The notes: generated from the letters alone by a model not told the origin. A DNA stretch of 64,000 nucleotides from Cristatella mucedo (GCA_009760855.2 WPIO01000036.1:1755001-1819000), one strand, 5' to 3'; shown: positions 21,050 to 33,121, counted from the stretch's first letter. Numbers and translations: made by a program.

Positions 21050-21715
21050 ATGGTTGCAGATGAACAGGCCAAATTCCGCCGGCATTGCGGCAGCCCAATT
21101 GCTAGGCTTGTCTGTCGTGAGCGTCGCAGTTGCCACATTACTCCACTTCTCGCTGACCTGCACTGGATACCAGTCAAGCAACGGATTGAATTCAAGGTCT
21201 TGTCGCTCACTTTTAGGTCCCTTCATTCTATGGCTCCAACCTATCTCTCAGACATGCTACCCCATGAGGCCAAGCATCGTACCACCCGCTTTTCGGAATC
21301 CAACAGTCTACAAATACCTCGTACAAACCTTAAATCCTTTTGGAGATCGTGCATTTAGTTCGTATGCTCCCAAAGACTGGAACTCCCTCCCGACCTGCGT
21401 CAGAACATCCCCTGACCTGACCACATTTAAAAGGAACTTATATAACACACACATTTAGGACAGTATATAGTGGGTCCCTGTGATTCGTCCTTCATGTGCT
21501 TATGCGTGCCGACGCTGTGCATGCTGCCACTAACCACATTTGCATGCTGGCCCTGTGCATGTCAACCCTAACCATATTATTCATTTCGTTTGTTTTTCAA
21601 GCATGATTTTACTTACCATTCAATTGCATTTCCCTTTGAAGCAAATGTAAAGCGCCTAGAAAGAGATTAAGTTCTCAGAGGGCGCTTTATCAAGTACATT
21701 AGTATTATTATTAGT
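21050..21715 (+). mobile_element. LINE-A 3' end: reverse transcriptase C-terminus plus tail
   Basis: Two adjoining frames encode CRERRSCHITPLLADLHWIP, LSLTFRSLHSMAPTYLSDML and, after a frameshift near 21345, FGDRAFSSYAPKDWNSLPTC. This is the characteristic C-terminal region of L2/CR1-type reverse transcriptases. The 3' UTR follows (CTGCCACTAACCACATTT). The element ends GCGCCTAGAAAGAGATTAAG, TTCTCAGAGGGCGCTT and ATT repeats. It is 5'-truncated and frameshifted, so dead. It gives the best-ordered view of the family's 3' end. Confidence 0.88.
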
Positions 21716-22540
21716 CATTCGTTGTTATTACCGAGCTCTTCCATTCCTTGCTATTGTTAACGGCTGCGAGATACTTATGCAATTCTTACGTAGCGGCTGC
21801 TCGTACGCGTGGTCCAAGAGGATTTTACCTAGAATGGCTTCACATTATGGCGTTTCTTCGTAGAAAATGCGCTGTGCAAATTATATTTGTCGACTCTTAA
21901 TGGTTTTTACGTGCTTCCTAAGCTGTGACGCTCCTGGCGTCACCGGCGAGACTCAGGCTGCACTCAGACCCGGGCTTCCTTCTCCGGCTTTAATCGACCC
22001 GCTTCTCAGGGAAGGCGTTCGCTTGCTGGCGCCGAGCAAGAGCGAGCGCCGGTGCTATCGCCGACTGGCGAGCCGACAGAGGTCGCTCCGAGTTGATCAA
22101 AGAAACGCTGAAATGGCAAGGTGCACCGGTTCGCGCGTGCCTTTACTTAGCGCTTACGCGCCGGTAAGCGAAATCAGTTCCGGTTCCTCCCTCCAGCTAT
22201 TTAAGCGCTTCGCCGCCGGAGCCATTATCGCGCTCTTATTGACTCTGTCCAGCGTTCGCTGTTAGGGAAGGCGAGCGGCGTTTCGAGCAAGGGGCTCGAC
22301 GAATTGCAGCAAATCCACCGAAGTCTGCTTCATTCAAGCTAAAGTTGACAGGAATTTGGCTGCGCCCAGCTCAAATGTCGAGCGACTATTGTAGGACGCC
22401 GTCGATTTTAGGTAAATATCATACAATTTGAATTTCATAAAACTTCACTAGATTTCGTGCCATTTCGCTCTCGCTGTCATGCAAATGAGCTGTGCAGGCA
22501 GAGACCTGTGCCGCAATCTACTTAACAAGCCACCTCAAAT
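21716..22540. other. Spacer without a supported feature
   Basis: No repeat or gene recognised. The open frame at 21867-22265 has no recognisable domain and lacks supporting splice structure. Confidence 0.35.
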
Positions 22541-24365
22541 CCACCGCAAATCGGCAGCATGAAGTTCCAACTAGTATTGAATAATATATATTAATAATAA
22601 TAGACTGAGCTATATTTAAAGCGTACCCACACATGTTAATGCAGTTCTGCTCATGCGTTCTCATGAAGTTCCTGGCCAATACCGCAATCTACTTCATTCC
22701 ACAGCGAAGCGAAAGAAATCGAAAGCGAAAAGCTTTTTTCTGATTGCCCACGACTTCGCACTCTATGGCGAGCGTACTCGCATGGATTCACTTGCATTGG
22801 CACGGGCGTTCTCATGCAATGCACTGTAGTCGACTGCATAGACCCGCAAAATACAGCAATCCACTGCAACAGAATAAATACAAATAGATTGCGCCGATCT
22901 CCAGTTTCTATTGCATATTAAAGCACGCTGTGTTTTGTGCACACACGTGAAAATTCAAGCCATTTCGCATCCGCCCCCCACATTCTGGTGATTTTCGGCA
23001 ATAGCCCGAAATGGCATGGGAAAGTACGGCTTGAATCCACTTGAATCCGCTGCAAATCATTCTCAAATCTTCGTCAATGCGAAGCTCCAATTTATACTGC
23101 ATGTAAGACTAGACTCAGTTCAATTCGACTTAGTTCAATGTGCAGCCACGAAATCGTGCGCAACTGCGCATGCGCGTTCTCAGCCAATGAAAATGCCCTG
23201 CAATCGCCAGCAACAGCCTGGTTCCACAGCCCAATCTACTGTAATCCACCGTATAGCGAGCAGAAAGCGTACATTAAAAGCTCTAATCAAAATTGAACAT
23301 TGCTCTGCTCTTTGTGTACTGTGTACTCGCACAATTATACTGCAATTTCCACGAGAATTCTGATGCAATGCACTGTAATCGACCGCAATGGCCGGAGCCA
23401 ATATCGCAATCCACTGCGTTTTGCGACAAGAATGACCCGAAGTCGACTTTTCAATGCTCCAATTTTGCGATCCGCAACAATCTGTGACATATAGACCACA
23501 AATTGGCTGCGCGAAGCTCCAATTCTCACTGCATATTGCATTTATCTGTGTTCCAAGAGAAACCACTGCACTTTCAAGCTATTTGCCCGTCGATTGTCGA
23601 CCATGCTAGGCAATTGACGGTCTGCAGCAGGGGCCAATGCCTCAATCCGTGGCAAATCGAGGCGAAATCGGCTGCGAGAAGCTCGAATTCTCATTCCACG
23701 TAACATCTCACTGCAAATCACCAGAAATCAGCAGGGCCAAGCTCAAACTTTTCTTGCGTAATAAAGCGTACTGTATTAGATTGTAGCCACATCATTTCAG
23801 CCACTTGCTCACGTAGAATCTCACGCAATAAATGGCAATCGACAGCAATGGCCCCGGGCCAACGCCGCAATCCGCGGCAGATCCAGCAGAAATGGGCAGT
23901 GTGAAGCTCTACTTGTAACTGCATATACGATTTCTTTTTTTTCTAAGCTTAACTTTGGAATTTTAAGCTTTTTTGCTCGTTAATTGCTATTTATGTACTT
24001 AATATAGCAAATAGAACTATTTCGCTAGTGTACCACATTCCACAAGATTCTGTCACGATCTACTAATCGGCAAGAAATACGACGGGAAGATCGACATCGA
24101 TTGCAAATTACACCACGTGACCACATAGGTTCACCACGTTTAAAGTGTTTCCAATAGATTTCACTCTTATATGCTCGCGTGAACTCTTGAAAAATGCACC
24201 GTAATGGGACCAAATAAACCCAGAAAGCATTCAGTGCGAGAAGCCCAAATGTCAGTTGCGTAATACATTAAGTTTAGTTTCTGGTGTACTCGCAAAACTT
24301 AACGCGCGTGCAAAATCGAAAATCGGTTTCGCGAAGCTCCAACTTGGCTGCATAGTGCAGCACCA
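22540..24365 (-). repeat. Degenerate array of 160-190-bp monomers
   Basis: A recurring cassette: GAAGCTCCAA-like box (about 22565, 23083, 23513, 23680, 23902, 24335 and weaker ones), then a GCATATTAAAGCACRCTGTG-like box, then CAATCGACWGCAATGGCC-like boxes and CGCAATCCRCTGC. Spacing is irregular, about 160-230 bp. The same boxes occur reverse-complemented at 56.9-58.8 kb. I give it the minus strand relative to that array. No coding potential. Confidence 0.75.
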
Positions 24366-25320
24366 ATTATAAGAGCTCCGTTTCAGTCTAGGCTCTTCCG
24401 TCTCCCCGGACGTGACAGCCACTATCCGTCATTTGCACATCTGCGAGTGGAATGTCTGAGGCTTAGGGATCTTAGCGAGTAGCCGAGTTACAGCAAGTTT
24501 TTTCAGCATCGACAGTCCGAACATTGAGATCAGTCAACACAAGTTGCGTAACTACCAGAACAGCGATTCCATGCCGCCATGTTCAGCACTCGCGACTGTC
24601 TGAAAGAATCAATTACAAACCTAAGTAGTATAGTATATATATAGTATATATTATAGTATTACATCATAGAAGTATATAAGTATTAGCACATGTTTTTGCA
24701 TCAAATTCAGCGAGCTTGATGTCTTTCTTAGCATTTTACGTACGCAGTAAACGAAACACGATCACATGGTTGGTAGGATGGGCAAGATAATTTTACCATG
24801 AGCGTAATTACATTTAAAATTAGTTAATGTGCTATGAGGTGATACGTAGGGTGTTACTCTTAAATTCGCATAGTCTTCAGTCCCTGTAGAGATAACATTC
24901 ACAGAGACATCACCATTCGTATATTTAGATAGCGAAGGTGCAGCTTGCATTTTGGTGAAACATCAAACCGCTTGGCGGCTGTGAGAAGTTACAAAAGTTA
25001 TTCCCCCTCAGCCACTGCATATATTGTAGGCATTAAGAAGTGCCAGGCGGACACACGTAGCACCTTTAATTAGCTTGGGTGCATTCCTAAAATTGGAACG
25101 AGCAAAGGGCCAAAGCAAGTGTTGAGCATATGCTGCCCACGTTTTTTACACAGGACTCTCAATTTCAAGCTATACAACAGCTACCGGTTATTCATTCCGT
25201 TGTAGCACCTAAAGTTGCTCACCCAGCAGCTGCACAAAGCGTCACTTTCTGCGTCAAGCGAACGGCGTTCATTTTTTGTCTAGCATGTAGTTCGAGTGCA
25301 TGCCGGCTCCTCTGATGAGC

Positions 25321-25475
25321 CTGTGATGTGGCATGGACACAGGCCGGTAACCCACTGGTGGCCAGATGGTGGATTCACTACCAGGGTCGGCCGGTGCACA
25401 GCTGTGGCCCGCCTGTGATGTGGCATGGAGGCAGGCCAGTAACCCGCTGGTGGCCGGATGGTGGACGGGAGCACG
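25321..25475. repeat. 92-bp direct repeat, two copies
   Basis: CTGTGATGTGGCATGGACAC at 25321 and CTGTGATGTGGCATGGAGGC at 25413 each begin a near-identical segment (CTGGTGGCC, ATGGTGGA). It interrupts copy 1 of the duplication and is absent from copy 2, so it arrived after the duplication. Confidence 0.8.
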
Positions 25476-26000
25476 GGAGGAGACGGGAGTTGAGTGAGAG
25501 TAGAGGCCGAAGGGAGCCGTGGGCGCTCTTGGGCTCCGTGCGTTGGTAATAAACTGTCGGTGCTGGGCATCGGCTGGCTCTCTGCTGTGCGAACAAACTA
25601 CATAGCAGAACTTTGATTTCACTAAGCGGGATTCTGGGCTGCTCGGCTCTGGATATCCGGCCTTCAAGCTTGGCCGAGAGCCATCCACACTGACTTCGTT
25701 TCAGATACGTGAAACAGTTGCACCGGACTAACCAAAGTTGGCCCCCTCGCGGTGCGGTCTCAACAGAGCCAGGGTAACGCGCCCGGCCACAAGGGAAAGT
25801 GTGCTTAGTCGAGTGAGTACGCCAAGGCAAAAGCTAAAATATTCATCCTATAAACAGTATATTCGCAATCATTTGTACCCGCCCATGCATCACATCTAGC
25901 TAAAAAGTCATCTAACGGCGAAAGCAAATCAACCTGCTTTCAGGTTCCTACTCGTCAAGCTTTGGCGAGTAAGAATAAGTTTGGTCAGCAAAACGATTAC

Positions 26001-26043
26001 GTCCCTGGGTGGGCTCGAACCACCAACCTTACGGTCAACAGCC
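26001..26043 (-). pseudogene. tRNA-Asn pseudogene, 5' half deleted
   Basis: Matches the 3' half of the intact gene at 30320-30393: acceptor 3' strand, T arm with intact B box, variable loop and anticodon GTT. The sequence then jumps to downstream flank. A deletion of about 37 bp removed the D arm, the A box and the acceptor 5' strand. Confidence 0.88.
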
Positions 26044-26599
26044 GCAATGTGTGAGTTACGCTCGTGTTAATTTATGCACCAGTAGCCCTCATTAGCATGC
26101 TAGGGAGGGTTCGGGTTGTTACCATTTGGTATTAGAAGCGTGGTGCCTGTACGTAATGAACTGGCGCGATACAATTTGAAAGCTTTTAACGGGTATACAA
26201 TTCGCATTCTCGGACAAAGTGCCAAAAAAGAGAGAGAGCATTACCTTTCTCAAATAGAAAAAATTCAAAAATCATTGTGCTGAAATGCAGGCCTCAAGAA
26301 CTTGCCACTGGTTTGCGGCCTCCGCGGCCCCGGCGTCTTCAGGCGACGAGCCTGAAGCCCACGGGACATGCCTAGCTAACCTGGCTATGGCGGAGTCGTT
26401 TGGCGTTCAACGATAAACTTTCTGAAATGAGCACAGTGCCAATAGTGCAAAGTTCAGCATGGTAGCCAGCGGCAGCAAACCAAAAACTTGGAGCCTTAAT
26501 CATTCCAATTCCACGCCCTGAGCGCCAAGCTCCAAACCTTACACCCCCAACACTTTAAACGAAAGATGTCGTTTTAATACGTGATATCAATATGTAGGC

Positions 26600-27660
26600 A
26601 CATATATGCATGTTCTGGAAAGGAGTGACATCTAGGACATCGAAAGACTGTTGTTATTTTTGCTACGAAATAGTAGCCAGGAGCAGATAAATGCTACGCT
26701 AATCAATGGCCGAGGCGTCATAGAAGCCAAGGCCGCGACGCAGCAGGCAATCGGTCGTGCTCCAGCAGACGGCCTTTGGATTTGAGCTGAGTTTTGACCC
26801 GCGCCGTTGAGCTCTACGAGAGCTGTCGCCGCGTCAAGGCTGCATTTGAACACATGCAACCCTTAGACAATGTCTAAAATTCTCACATTTGCTGCAGATA
26901 TGGCAACTTTACGCGAAGTCATTGGCGGTCCGGGGCGCTGCCGCGTTACGCTGCACTAGGCATAGCTGGGCGCATTGGTGGTTAGAGTACGCGCGGCTGG
27001 CCGCGATTCCAAAACTCGGAGCTTCACCGGTCACGCGTCCGAAAAGACTTTCTCCGTTAACAGCACACTGTTTGCGGCCTAGAGTCCCGATGCGAGACCC
27101 GCTGCGCTCCGTTTGCACCATGCTAAAGTGCAGCTAGCTGTAGTGTCGCGACCGATGAGTGAGTGCAATGATTCTACACCAGGTGACGCTTCTAACGCTG
27201 CGAGGGCGCAACCGCAACAGCCAAAGAGCGTGCAAAAAACGACGACGTCGGTGACCGCTTTTCGCGTAACGCACGGTCGTTGCAAAGCGTCGTTGCATCC
27301 CCAGAGCTACAGTGCATCCCCGCACTGACAAAAAGGACAATTAACGGCACGAATCCGTCCTTGCAGGCGAGCGAATGCCTGCTTGATTCCTCCAAAGCTA
27401 ACGTCGCAGAGCGCCGCTGCTGCTGCTAGCAAGCAACGTACGGATACGTGCCTAGACACAGTGACGAGAGCAAAACTTGACAGCTATGAGGAACGGGTGC
27501 GCCTTAATCAAAGCGCCCGCCTGGATAATTCTTTGCATTCCATAGCCGCAGAGGGCCGGATCAGTACAAACACTAACGCGCACGCGTCGCTAACTGACAC
27601 TTCGGCCGGTACGTTATATCGTCGAAGACCTCCGTCGAAGCCCTGGAATACGACGCGCGG
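26600..27660. other. Centre of duplication copy 1, no gene seen
   Basis: Several open frames overlap on both strands, the longest in-frame ATG one at 27383-27667. The aligned part of copy 2 (about 32540-32720) does not preserve it, which argues against coding. Confidence 0.4.
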
Positions 27661-28074
27661 TTCGTAATTAATATAATGCAGTAATCGCTAATAATATTTG
27701 TCGCTTTGTTCTGGTTGTTACGCTTGCCGGCACTTTAAACCTTCAAAAGTAGCTTGTGCTGGGCCTCTGAGATCGATGATGATGAAGGCAGCCAGAAACT
27801 ACAGTAAGTCTCTTCAGAAGACTGCGTTTAAACTGAATGATGTTTGGATTTCTACGTAGTTAAGTTTCTACTCATGAACATTTTTTGGCACTTTGGCCAA
27901 AAAGACGAATTTTGTACCCGTCAAAAGCTGCACAGCTACAGCTTGCAGGATTCAGACCTGCGGTGCATCACGCTTGTAGCATCGATGGGCAATAACTCAA
28001 GGCCTCCTTAACATGCTAATCTTAGGTTGCTGGTGCATTAGTTAAGATCAGCGCAACACTGCTAGCAGATAGTT

Positions 28075-28148
28075 GTCTCTGTGGCGCAACTGGTTAGCGC
28101 GTACGGCTGTTAACCGTAAGGTTGGTGGTTCGAGCCCACCCAGGGACG
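28075..28148 (+). tRNA. tRNA-Asn (GTT)
   Basis: 74 nt including discriminator G. Acceptor stem GTCTCTG/CAGGGAC (one G-T pair), D arm with an A-box-like TGGCGCAACTGG, anticodon stem TACGG/CCGTA around loop CTGTTAA (anticodon GTT), T arm GGTGG/CCACC with loop TTCGAGC. A TTTT Pol III terminator follows at about 28153. The sequence is close to the well-conserved metazoan tRNA-Asn. No intron and no genomic CCA. It delivers asparagine to AAC and AAU codons. Confidence 0.95.
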
Positions 28149-28784
28149 TATTCATTTTGCTTGGGAATTAGCCTGAGCTGTGAGCCTCACGAGAGATGGT
28201 GTACGCCATGGGTGCTTTGGGTCACTGGCCCCCGGAGTCTGTGCCCATTCGATGTGTTTGTTCTAGAGTCGCCCAGAGATGCGGATACGGAAATGCATCT
28301 CAACAGAAGGAGATCTTTGCTTTTTCAGAGTTCCGTTACTATTGGCATAACAGCGTGCATTTGTGCTGATCCAGTCGCTAGCCCGGATATAGTGTTCCAA
28401 GCTATGTCCCGGTTTTACTCTGTGTTTGCAGAGACTATCCCGGTTATGAGAGCTGTGTTTTTTGCGATCTACTTCTGTGCGGACTTGGATGTTGCGGTAC
28501 GTCATTTGAACAGTTGTGACTGGCCTGTCTGAGGGTCTGAGGCATTTACAGAGAGTAGCCTATGCAACAAGCTTCTAATAGTGTCGACAGCTGAAGCATT
28601 TAGACCGGTCAGCATAAGTTTTGTAACTACCAGACAAGCGATCCTACAGCGTTGCTCAAAACTCATTACAGACTGAAGGAATCAATTAATATCATCCGTA
28701 ATAATACATTTGAACAGCACATTCCCAAAATATTAATGTCTTTGTAGGCATTTTGCGTATGCTGTAAGCGAAGCATGATCAAAT

Positions 28785-29408
28785 TGTAATGTAATGTATT
28801 TCCGTCTGCAACTCCACAAAGCAGGAAAGACTATGTGGGTGTTACGCAGGAGAGTTTTGGATAGCACAATCACAGCCTAAGCGGCTTTCGGTACGCATTC
28901 GGTAGCCGACAGAGTTCATCTCACGCAACAAAGAGAAAGTGGGAAGCAAAGCAGAGTCAGGTGAGCAGTTGAGGTAGTGAATGGCATGGAAGTAGCAGCT
29001 CAGGACCGCTAGAAAAGAATGAGCCATATTTGGCAGCAGGAGAGTAATTGTCGTTGCGTAAGAATCGCGGATGCAAGTTCCACAGTCTAAGACCAGCAGA
29101 GCTAAAGCTTCTGTCGCCAACGGTCTTTAAGCGCTGGAATGGAACAGCTAATTTATCGTCCATACAGGACCTGAGGGCAGGAGGAGGTTGAAACTGGTGC
29201 AACAGTTCAGCTAAGTATAGAGGAGCCAAGACGCGGCCGGGCCTTGCGGGTCAGCGTAACAACCTTGTTCTGCATCCGCTGATCAACCGGCAGCCATCCT
29301 AGCTCTTTTAGCAAAGGTGACACGTGCTCAAACCCCTGTGGGACTTGAAGACCAGCCTTGCAGCCATATCCATAGCCAGCTGCAGTGGCCCTAGCGGCTT
29401 TCTTTGGT
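28785..29408 (-). mobile_element. LINE-B 3' end inserted in the duplication
   Basis: Minus-strand frames give FEHVSPLLKELGWLPVDQR, LYLAELLHQFQPP, LKTVGDRSFSSAGLRLWN and a C-terminus around REMNSVGYRMRTESRLGC. That is the C-terminal part of an L2/CR1-like reverse transcriptase, distinct from LINE-A. The 3' end is CGGAAATACATTACATTAC on the minus strand. Copy 1 has uninterrupted sequence at the matching site (about 24772), so insertion followed duplication. Confidence 0.87.
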
Positions 29409-30319
29409 AGGTAGGATGGGCAAGATAAATTTACCACGAGCACAATGCCATAACAATTAGGTAACATGATATGAGCCGATACGCAGGGTGTTGCTCTTAC
29501 ATTCGCGTAGTCTTTGGTCCCTTTAGAAACAGCTATACATCAACATTTGCATATTTAGATAGCGACGGTCCAGTTCACATTTTAGTGAAATATCAGACAG
29601 TTTACCAACTGCGAGAAATACCAAAGCGATTCCCAGCCACCGAATGTTTTGTAGGTATATAGAAGTTTACCAGACGGGCACACATTGCGCCTCTCACCAG
29701 GTTGGGTACTCCTGAAATCGGAACATGCAAAGGGCATGTCTTAAGCAAATACTCCCTACTATTTTTAACTGGTCTCTCAATTCCGAGCGAGTAACCAGCT
29801 ACCAGCCTTTGATTCAGTGGCTGCACCTGCAGTTGTAAGCAAGGCAACTGCACGGAGTGTCACTTCCAGCCACATTTACAGCGTTCGTTTGTCTACCAGT
29901 TCTTAGGTTTTTCCCAGAGGGGGAATCGAGTGACTGATCGTCTGAACGGCCCAGCGCATATAAACCTGCCAGCTTGGCTGAGAGCCACCCACCTACAAGA
30001 ATGCCCACTGACTTCGCTTCATGTAAGTGGAATAGCTGCACCGTGCTAACCAAAGTCTGACCCCCTCCCCACAGCAGTGCAGTCTCATCAGAACGATAGT
30101 GGCAGCCACCCGCCAGGGCAAGGCTGCTTAGCCGGGTGAGCAGGAAGGGGTGAAAGGTCAATGGCCGTTGCATTTACAGCCTACGAGCAAATTATTCGTA
30201 CCCGTCCACGCACCACGTCCGACGCTAAGAGAAGACGTCGAGCGGAGAAAGGAAAATTGCCTGCTTTTGCAGATTCTTACTCGTCAAGCTTTCTTAGTTT
30301 GTTCAGCAAAAAAAAAACA

Positions 30320-30393
30320 CGTCCCTGGGTGGGCTCGAACCACCAACCTTACGGTTAACAGCCGTACGCGCTAACCAGTTGCGCCACAGAGAC
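30320..30393 (-). tRNA. tRNA-Asn (GTT), second copy
   Basis: Mature-region sequence appears identical to the gene at 28075-28148, on the opposite strand, with all stems intact. A run of ten Ts directly downstream is a strong Pol III terminator. The flanks differ from the 28075 gene on the 3' side beyond about 14 bp but are related on the 5' side. Confidence 0.95.
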
Positions 30394-30867
30394 TTCGATG
30401 GCAATTGTGAGTTACGCTTGAATTAACGTATGCAGCAGTAGCCCTCATTAGCATTCTGAGAAGGTCTTGGGTTGTTACTAATTGGTGTTAGAAGCGTGGT
30501 GCACTGCAGGTAATGAACTGGCATGTGATGCACTCGGAAAGCTTTTAACGGCTATACAATTCATATTGTCGGCCCAAGTGCAAACGAAAAACATTCAAAA
30601 GTAGAACCTTTCTCATATAGAAAAATCCAATAAATCGTTTCGCTGAAACGCAGACCTCTGAAAAACTGCCAGTTTTTTATAGCTTCTGCAGCTATGCGGT
30701 TATGAGGTCGATCGCCAGGGACACGAACAGCTAAGCTATTGCGGCAGCGCTTGACATTGAACGGCGAATTCTTTCTGCAACGGGCACAGTGCTAATAATA
30801 GCATAGAGTTCAGCAAGCTAGCCAGCGTTTTTTAACCACAAACTCTGAAACTTACACATTACGTTGG

Positions 30868-31035
30868 AGACCATGCCTTTAGTTCCTATGCTCCCAAAGC
30901 CTGGGACTCACTAGCGACACATACCAAAACTTCCCCTGACACGACAACATTTAAAAAGAAGCTTAAAATGCACCTTTTTATTACAGCATTTGGTGGGTCT
31001 TTGTGATTTTTCATTCGTGTGCATGTACCTGTTTA
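30868..31035 (+). mobile_element. LINE-A fragment, upstream half
   Basis: Begins TTTAGTTCCTATGCTCCCAA (equivalent to FSSYAPKAWNSL) and continues into the 3' UTR (GGTGGGTCTTTGTGA). It stops at a LINE-B insertion and resumes at about 31365. Confidence 0.75.
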
Positions 31036-31322
31036 CATAATGTAATGTAATGTATCTCCGTCAGTAACTCCACAAAGTCATAAAGACCATGTGGGTGTTA
31101 CGCAGGAGAGTTTTGTATAGCGCACTCGCAGCCTAAGTGGCTTTCGGTACGCATTCGGTAGCCAACAGACTTTGTCTCACGCAGCAAAGAGAAAGTGGGA
31201 AGCATAGCAGAGTTAGGAGAGCAGTTGAGGTAGTGAGTAGCATGGAAGTAGCAGTTCAGGACCGCTGAAAAAGGCGTGCCATAGTCGGCAGTTGGAGAGT
31301 AGATGTCGTTGCGTAAGAATGC
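31036..31322 (-). mobile_element. LINE-B 3' end nested in LINE-A
   Basis: Starts ATAATGTAATGTAATGTATC, the same end as the copy at 28785. It contains GGTGTTACGCAGGAGAGTTT and CGGTAGCCAACAGAC and stops near GTTGCGTAAGAAT. The minus-strand reading matches the LINE-B C-terminus (KSVGYRMRTESHLGCECAIQ). Confidence 0.83.
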
Positions 31323-31364
31323 CTGCCTCTTGTGGATGTTACCACCAAACGTTGAGTAATGCTT

Positions 31365-31388
31365 TCTATGCAGCATCTGTAAAGTGCC

Positions 31389-31462
<74 letters not shown>

Positions 31463-31505
31463 CAGTTCTCTGAGGGCGCATTATAAATGTATTCTTAATA
31501 CTATT
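31365..31505 (+). mobile_element. LINE-A tail carrying an internal (GA)n expansion
   Basis: CTGTAAAGTGCCTAGAGA enters about 36 GA units (31390-31461) and emerges as TTCAGTTCTCTGAGGGCGCA. In normal copies only CTAGAAAGAGATTGAG separates those flanks, so the microsatellite grew from the GA-rich part of the LINE tail. Confidence 0.85.
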
Positions 31506-31700
31506 AATATTAAAATCCTATGTCCTAAGCGATCCGCCCTAAGCCTTACACCCAAACCCTTAAGCAAAGTATATCTCAAAACGTGCTGTCAATAGATATG
31601 CATTTGCATACATGTTCTGAGGACGCTGCACACTTCAGAACCCGTATGACGAACATTAGGACGAAACAGAGGCCTGTCAAAAATTCTACGCTGCCATTCA

Positions 31701-31704
<4 letters not shown>

Positions 31705-31770
<66 letters not shown>

Positions 31771-32050
31771 CTCTCTCTGTGTCTCCCTCTGTCTCTCTCT
31801 ATCTCTCTGTCTCTGTCTCTCCCTCTGTCTCTCCCTCTGTCTCTCTCTGTCTCTCTCTGTGTCTCTCTCTGTTTCTCTTTCTCCGTGTCTCAATCTGTGT
31901 CTCTCCGTTTCTCTGTGTGTCTCTCTCTCTCTCCGCGTCCCTCTCTTTGTCTCTCTGTGTCTCTCTCTGTCTCCGGGCCTGTCTTTCTGTCTGTCTGTCT
32001 TTCTTTCTCTGTCTCTGTCTCTGTCTCTCACTGTCTCAGTCTCTATCACT
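31705..32050. repeat. (CT)n imperfect microsatellite
   Basis: About 340 bp of CT with scattered TGTCTC, CCTCTG and TTTCTC variants. Long Ser/Leu or Arg/Glu open frames across it are artefacts. Confidence 0.92.
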
Positions 32051-33121
32051 ATCTGTGACGGTGTGCTCTAGTCGTTGCGTCTCAGGGACATTACTGTTGT
32101 TCGGCAAGCCACCGCTGAGCCCGAGGGGAAGGTAATCTCAACGCCCACGACCTAGTAAAAATTATATATAGCCACGATGAAAAACTTAACTCAGCACTAA
32201 CTAATACCAACTTGAAATGAGTCTGCCTGACGTCGTCTGCCTAGTCAGCCGTAATGTGCCTGGCACACTTGCCTTGCCGGAGAGTTCGTTAGTACTATTT
32301 TATAATCTTAATATTTTATTTTTTATAATTTTATTCTTTTATTGTTTTGTAGCTGCTTTTGGAATTTGGAGTGCTCAATCTTTGCCTTTTGATTTCTGCG
32401 AGCGTCTGGTATATAAAAATTGCACGCACTGCACCTCTTCACGCAGTAGCGAGGTAGTACACGGAAACTATCTTTTGTCGGCTGTAGAAGTGGAAAAAAT
32501 TGAATTTAGCTGCAAGACGTGAGAACTACAAAGCTTGACGGCAATAAGAAATGCCTATACCTTAATTGAAAGCCCTCGTAGTTAACATAAGCGCCGCTCA
32601 ATCCGTAGCCACAGAGGGAACGTGTGGTCAGTGTGTAGCCTAATTTACAAGTCTGTAACCAACACCTCTGTCGGCCTTCTGTTCACTCTAAACCTTATAT
32701 TATAACATGCGGCTCGTAAGGAGTATAACTCATAAGCCGGTAATAATCCTTATCAATTTATTGATCTGATCGATTTGGCATGCCAGCTTTTAACAAGTAA
32801 CCTGTGCTGGGCCACTGAGCCTGATGACGATAACAGCCAGAAGGAAGCCAGAGTGATTCTTTAGAGGTCGGCGTTCAGCACAATTTCATCTGGATTTATA
32901 ACTGAGAAAGATCCGACTCGTGAACGCGTGTTGAAAATTGGGCTGATATCGTGAATTGCTTACCCGTCAAAAGCTGTCAAATACATCAAGCCGGGTTGCA
33001 ATCAGCAGTGCTCCACGCTTCTACCAATATTAGGTAACAAACAGAACCCTCCTAAGCTATCACTAAATTTATGCCGCCGTTGCGGGAGATTATACGAGCG
33101 TAACTCCGAGTGTTAATCGAA

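Larger units (their letters stand above)
24365..28440. repeat. Tandem segmental duplication, copy 1
   Basis: Aligns in order with 28441-33350. Shared landmarks are TTAGATAGCGA (24929/29556), CAAAGGGC (25105/29729), CTACTCGTCAAGCTTT (25948/30279), the tRNA-Asn remnant (26001/30320), GTTAGAAGCGTGGTG (26130/30486), TATGCATGTTCTG near 26605 versus ATACATGTTCTGAGG near 31609, AGAGGGC/AGAGGGAA boxes (27550/32610), TGCTGGGC (27755/32805) and the tRNA-Asn at 28075/33122. Identity is moderate, so the duplication is old. Confidence 0.75.

Noticed and set aside
27383-27667. 94-codon open frame in duplication copy 1
   Set aside because: The aligned part of copy 2 does not keep the frame, so selection for coding is not supported.
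31583-32135. Long Ser/Leu and Arg/Glu open frames
   Set aside because: Translations of the (CT)n tract.
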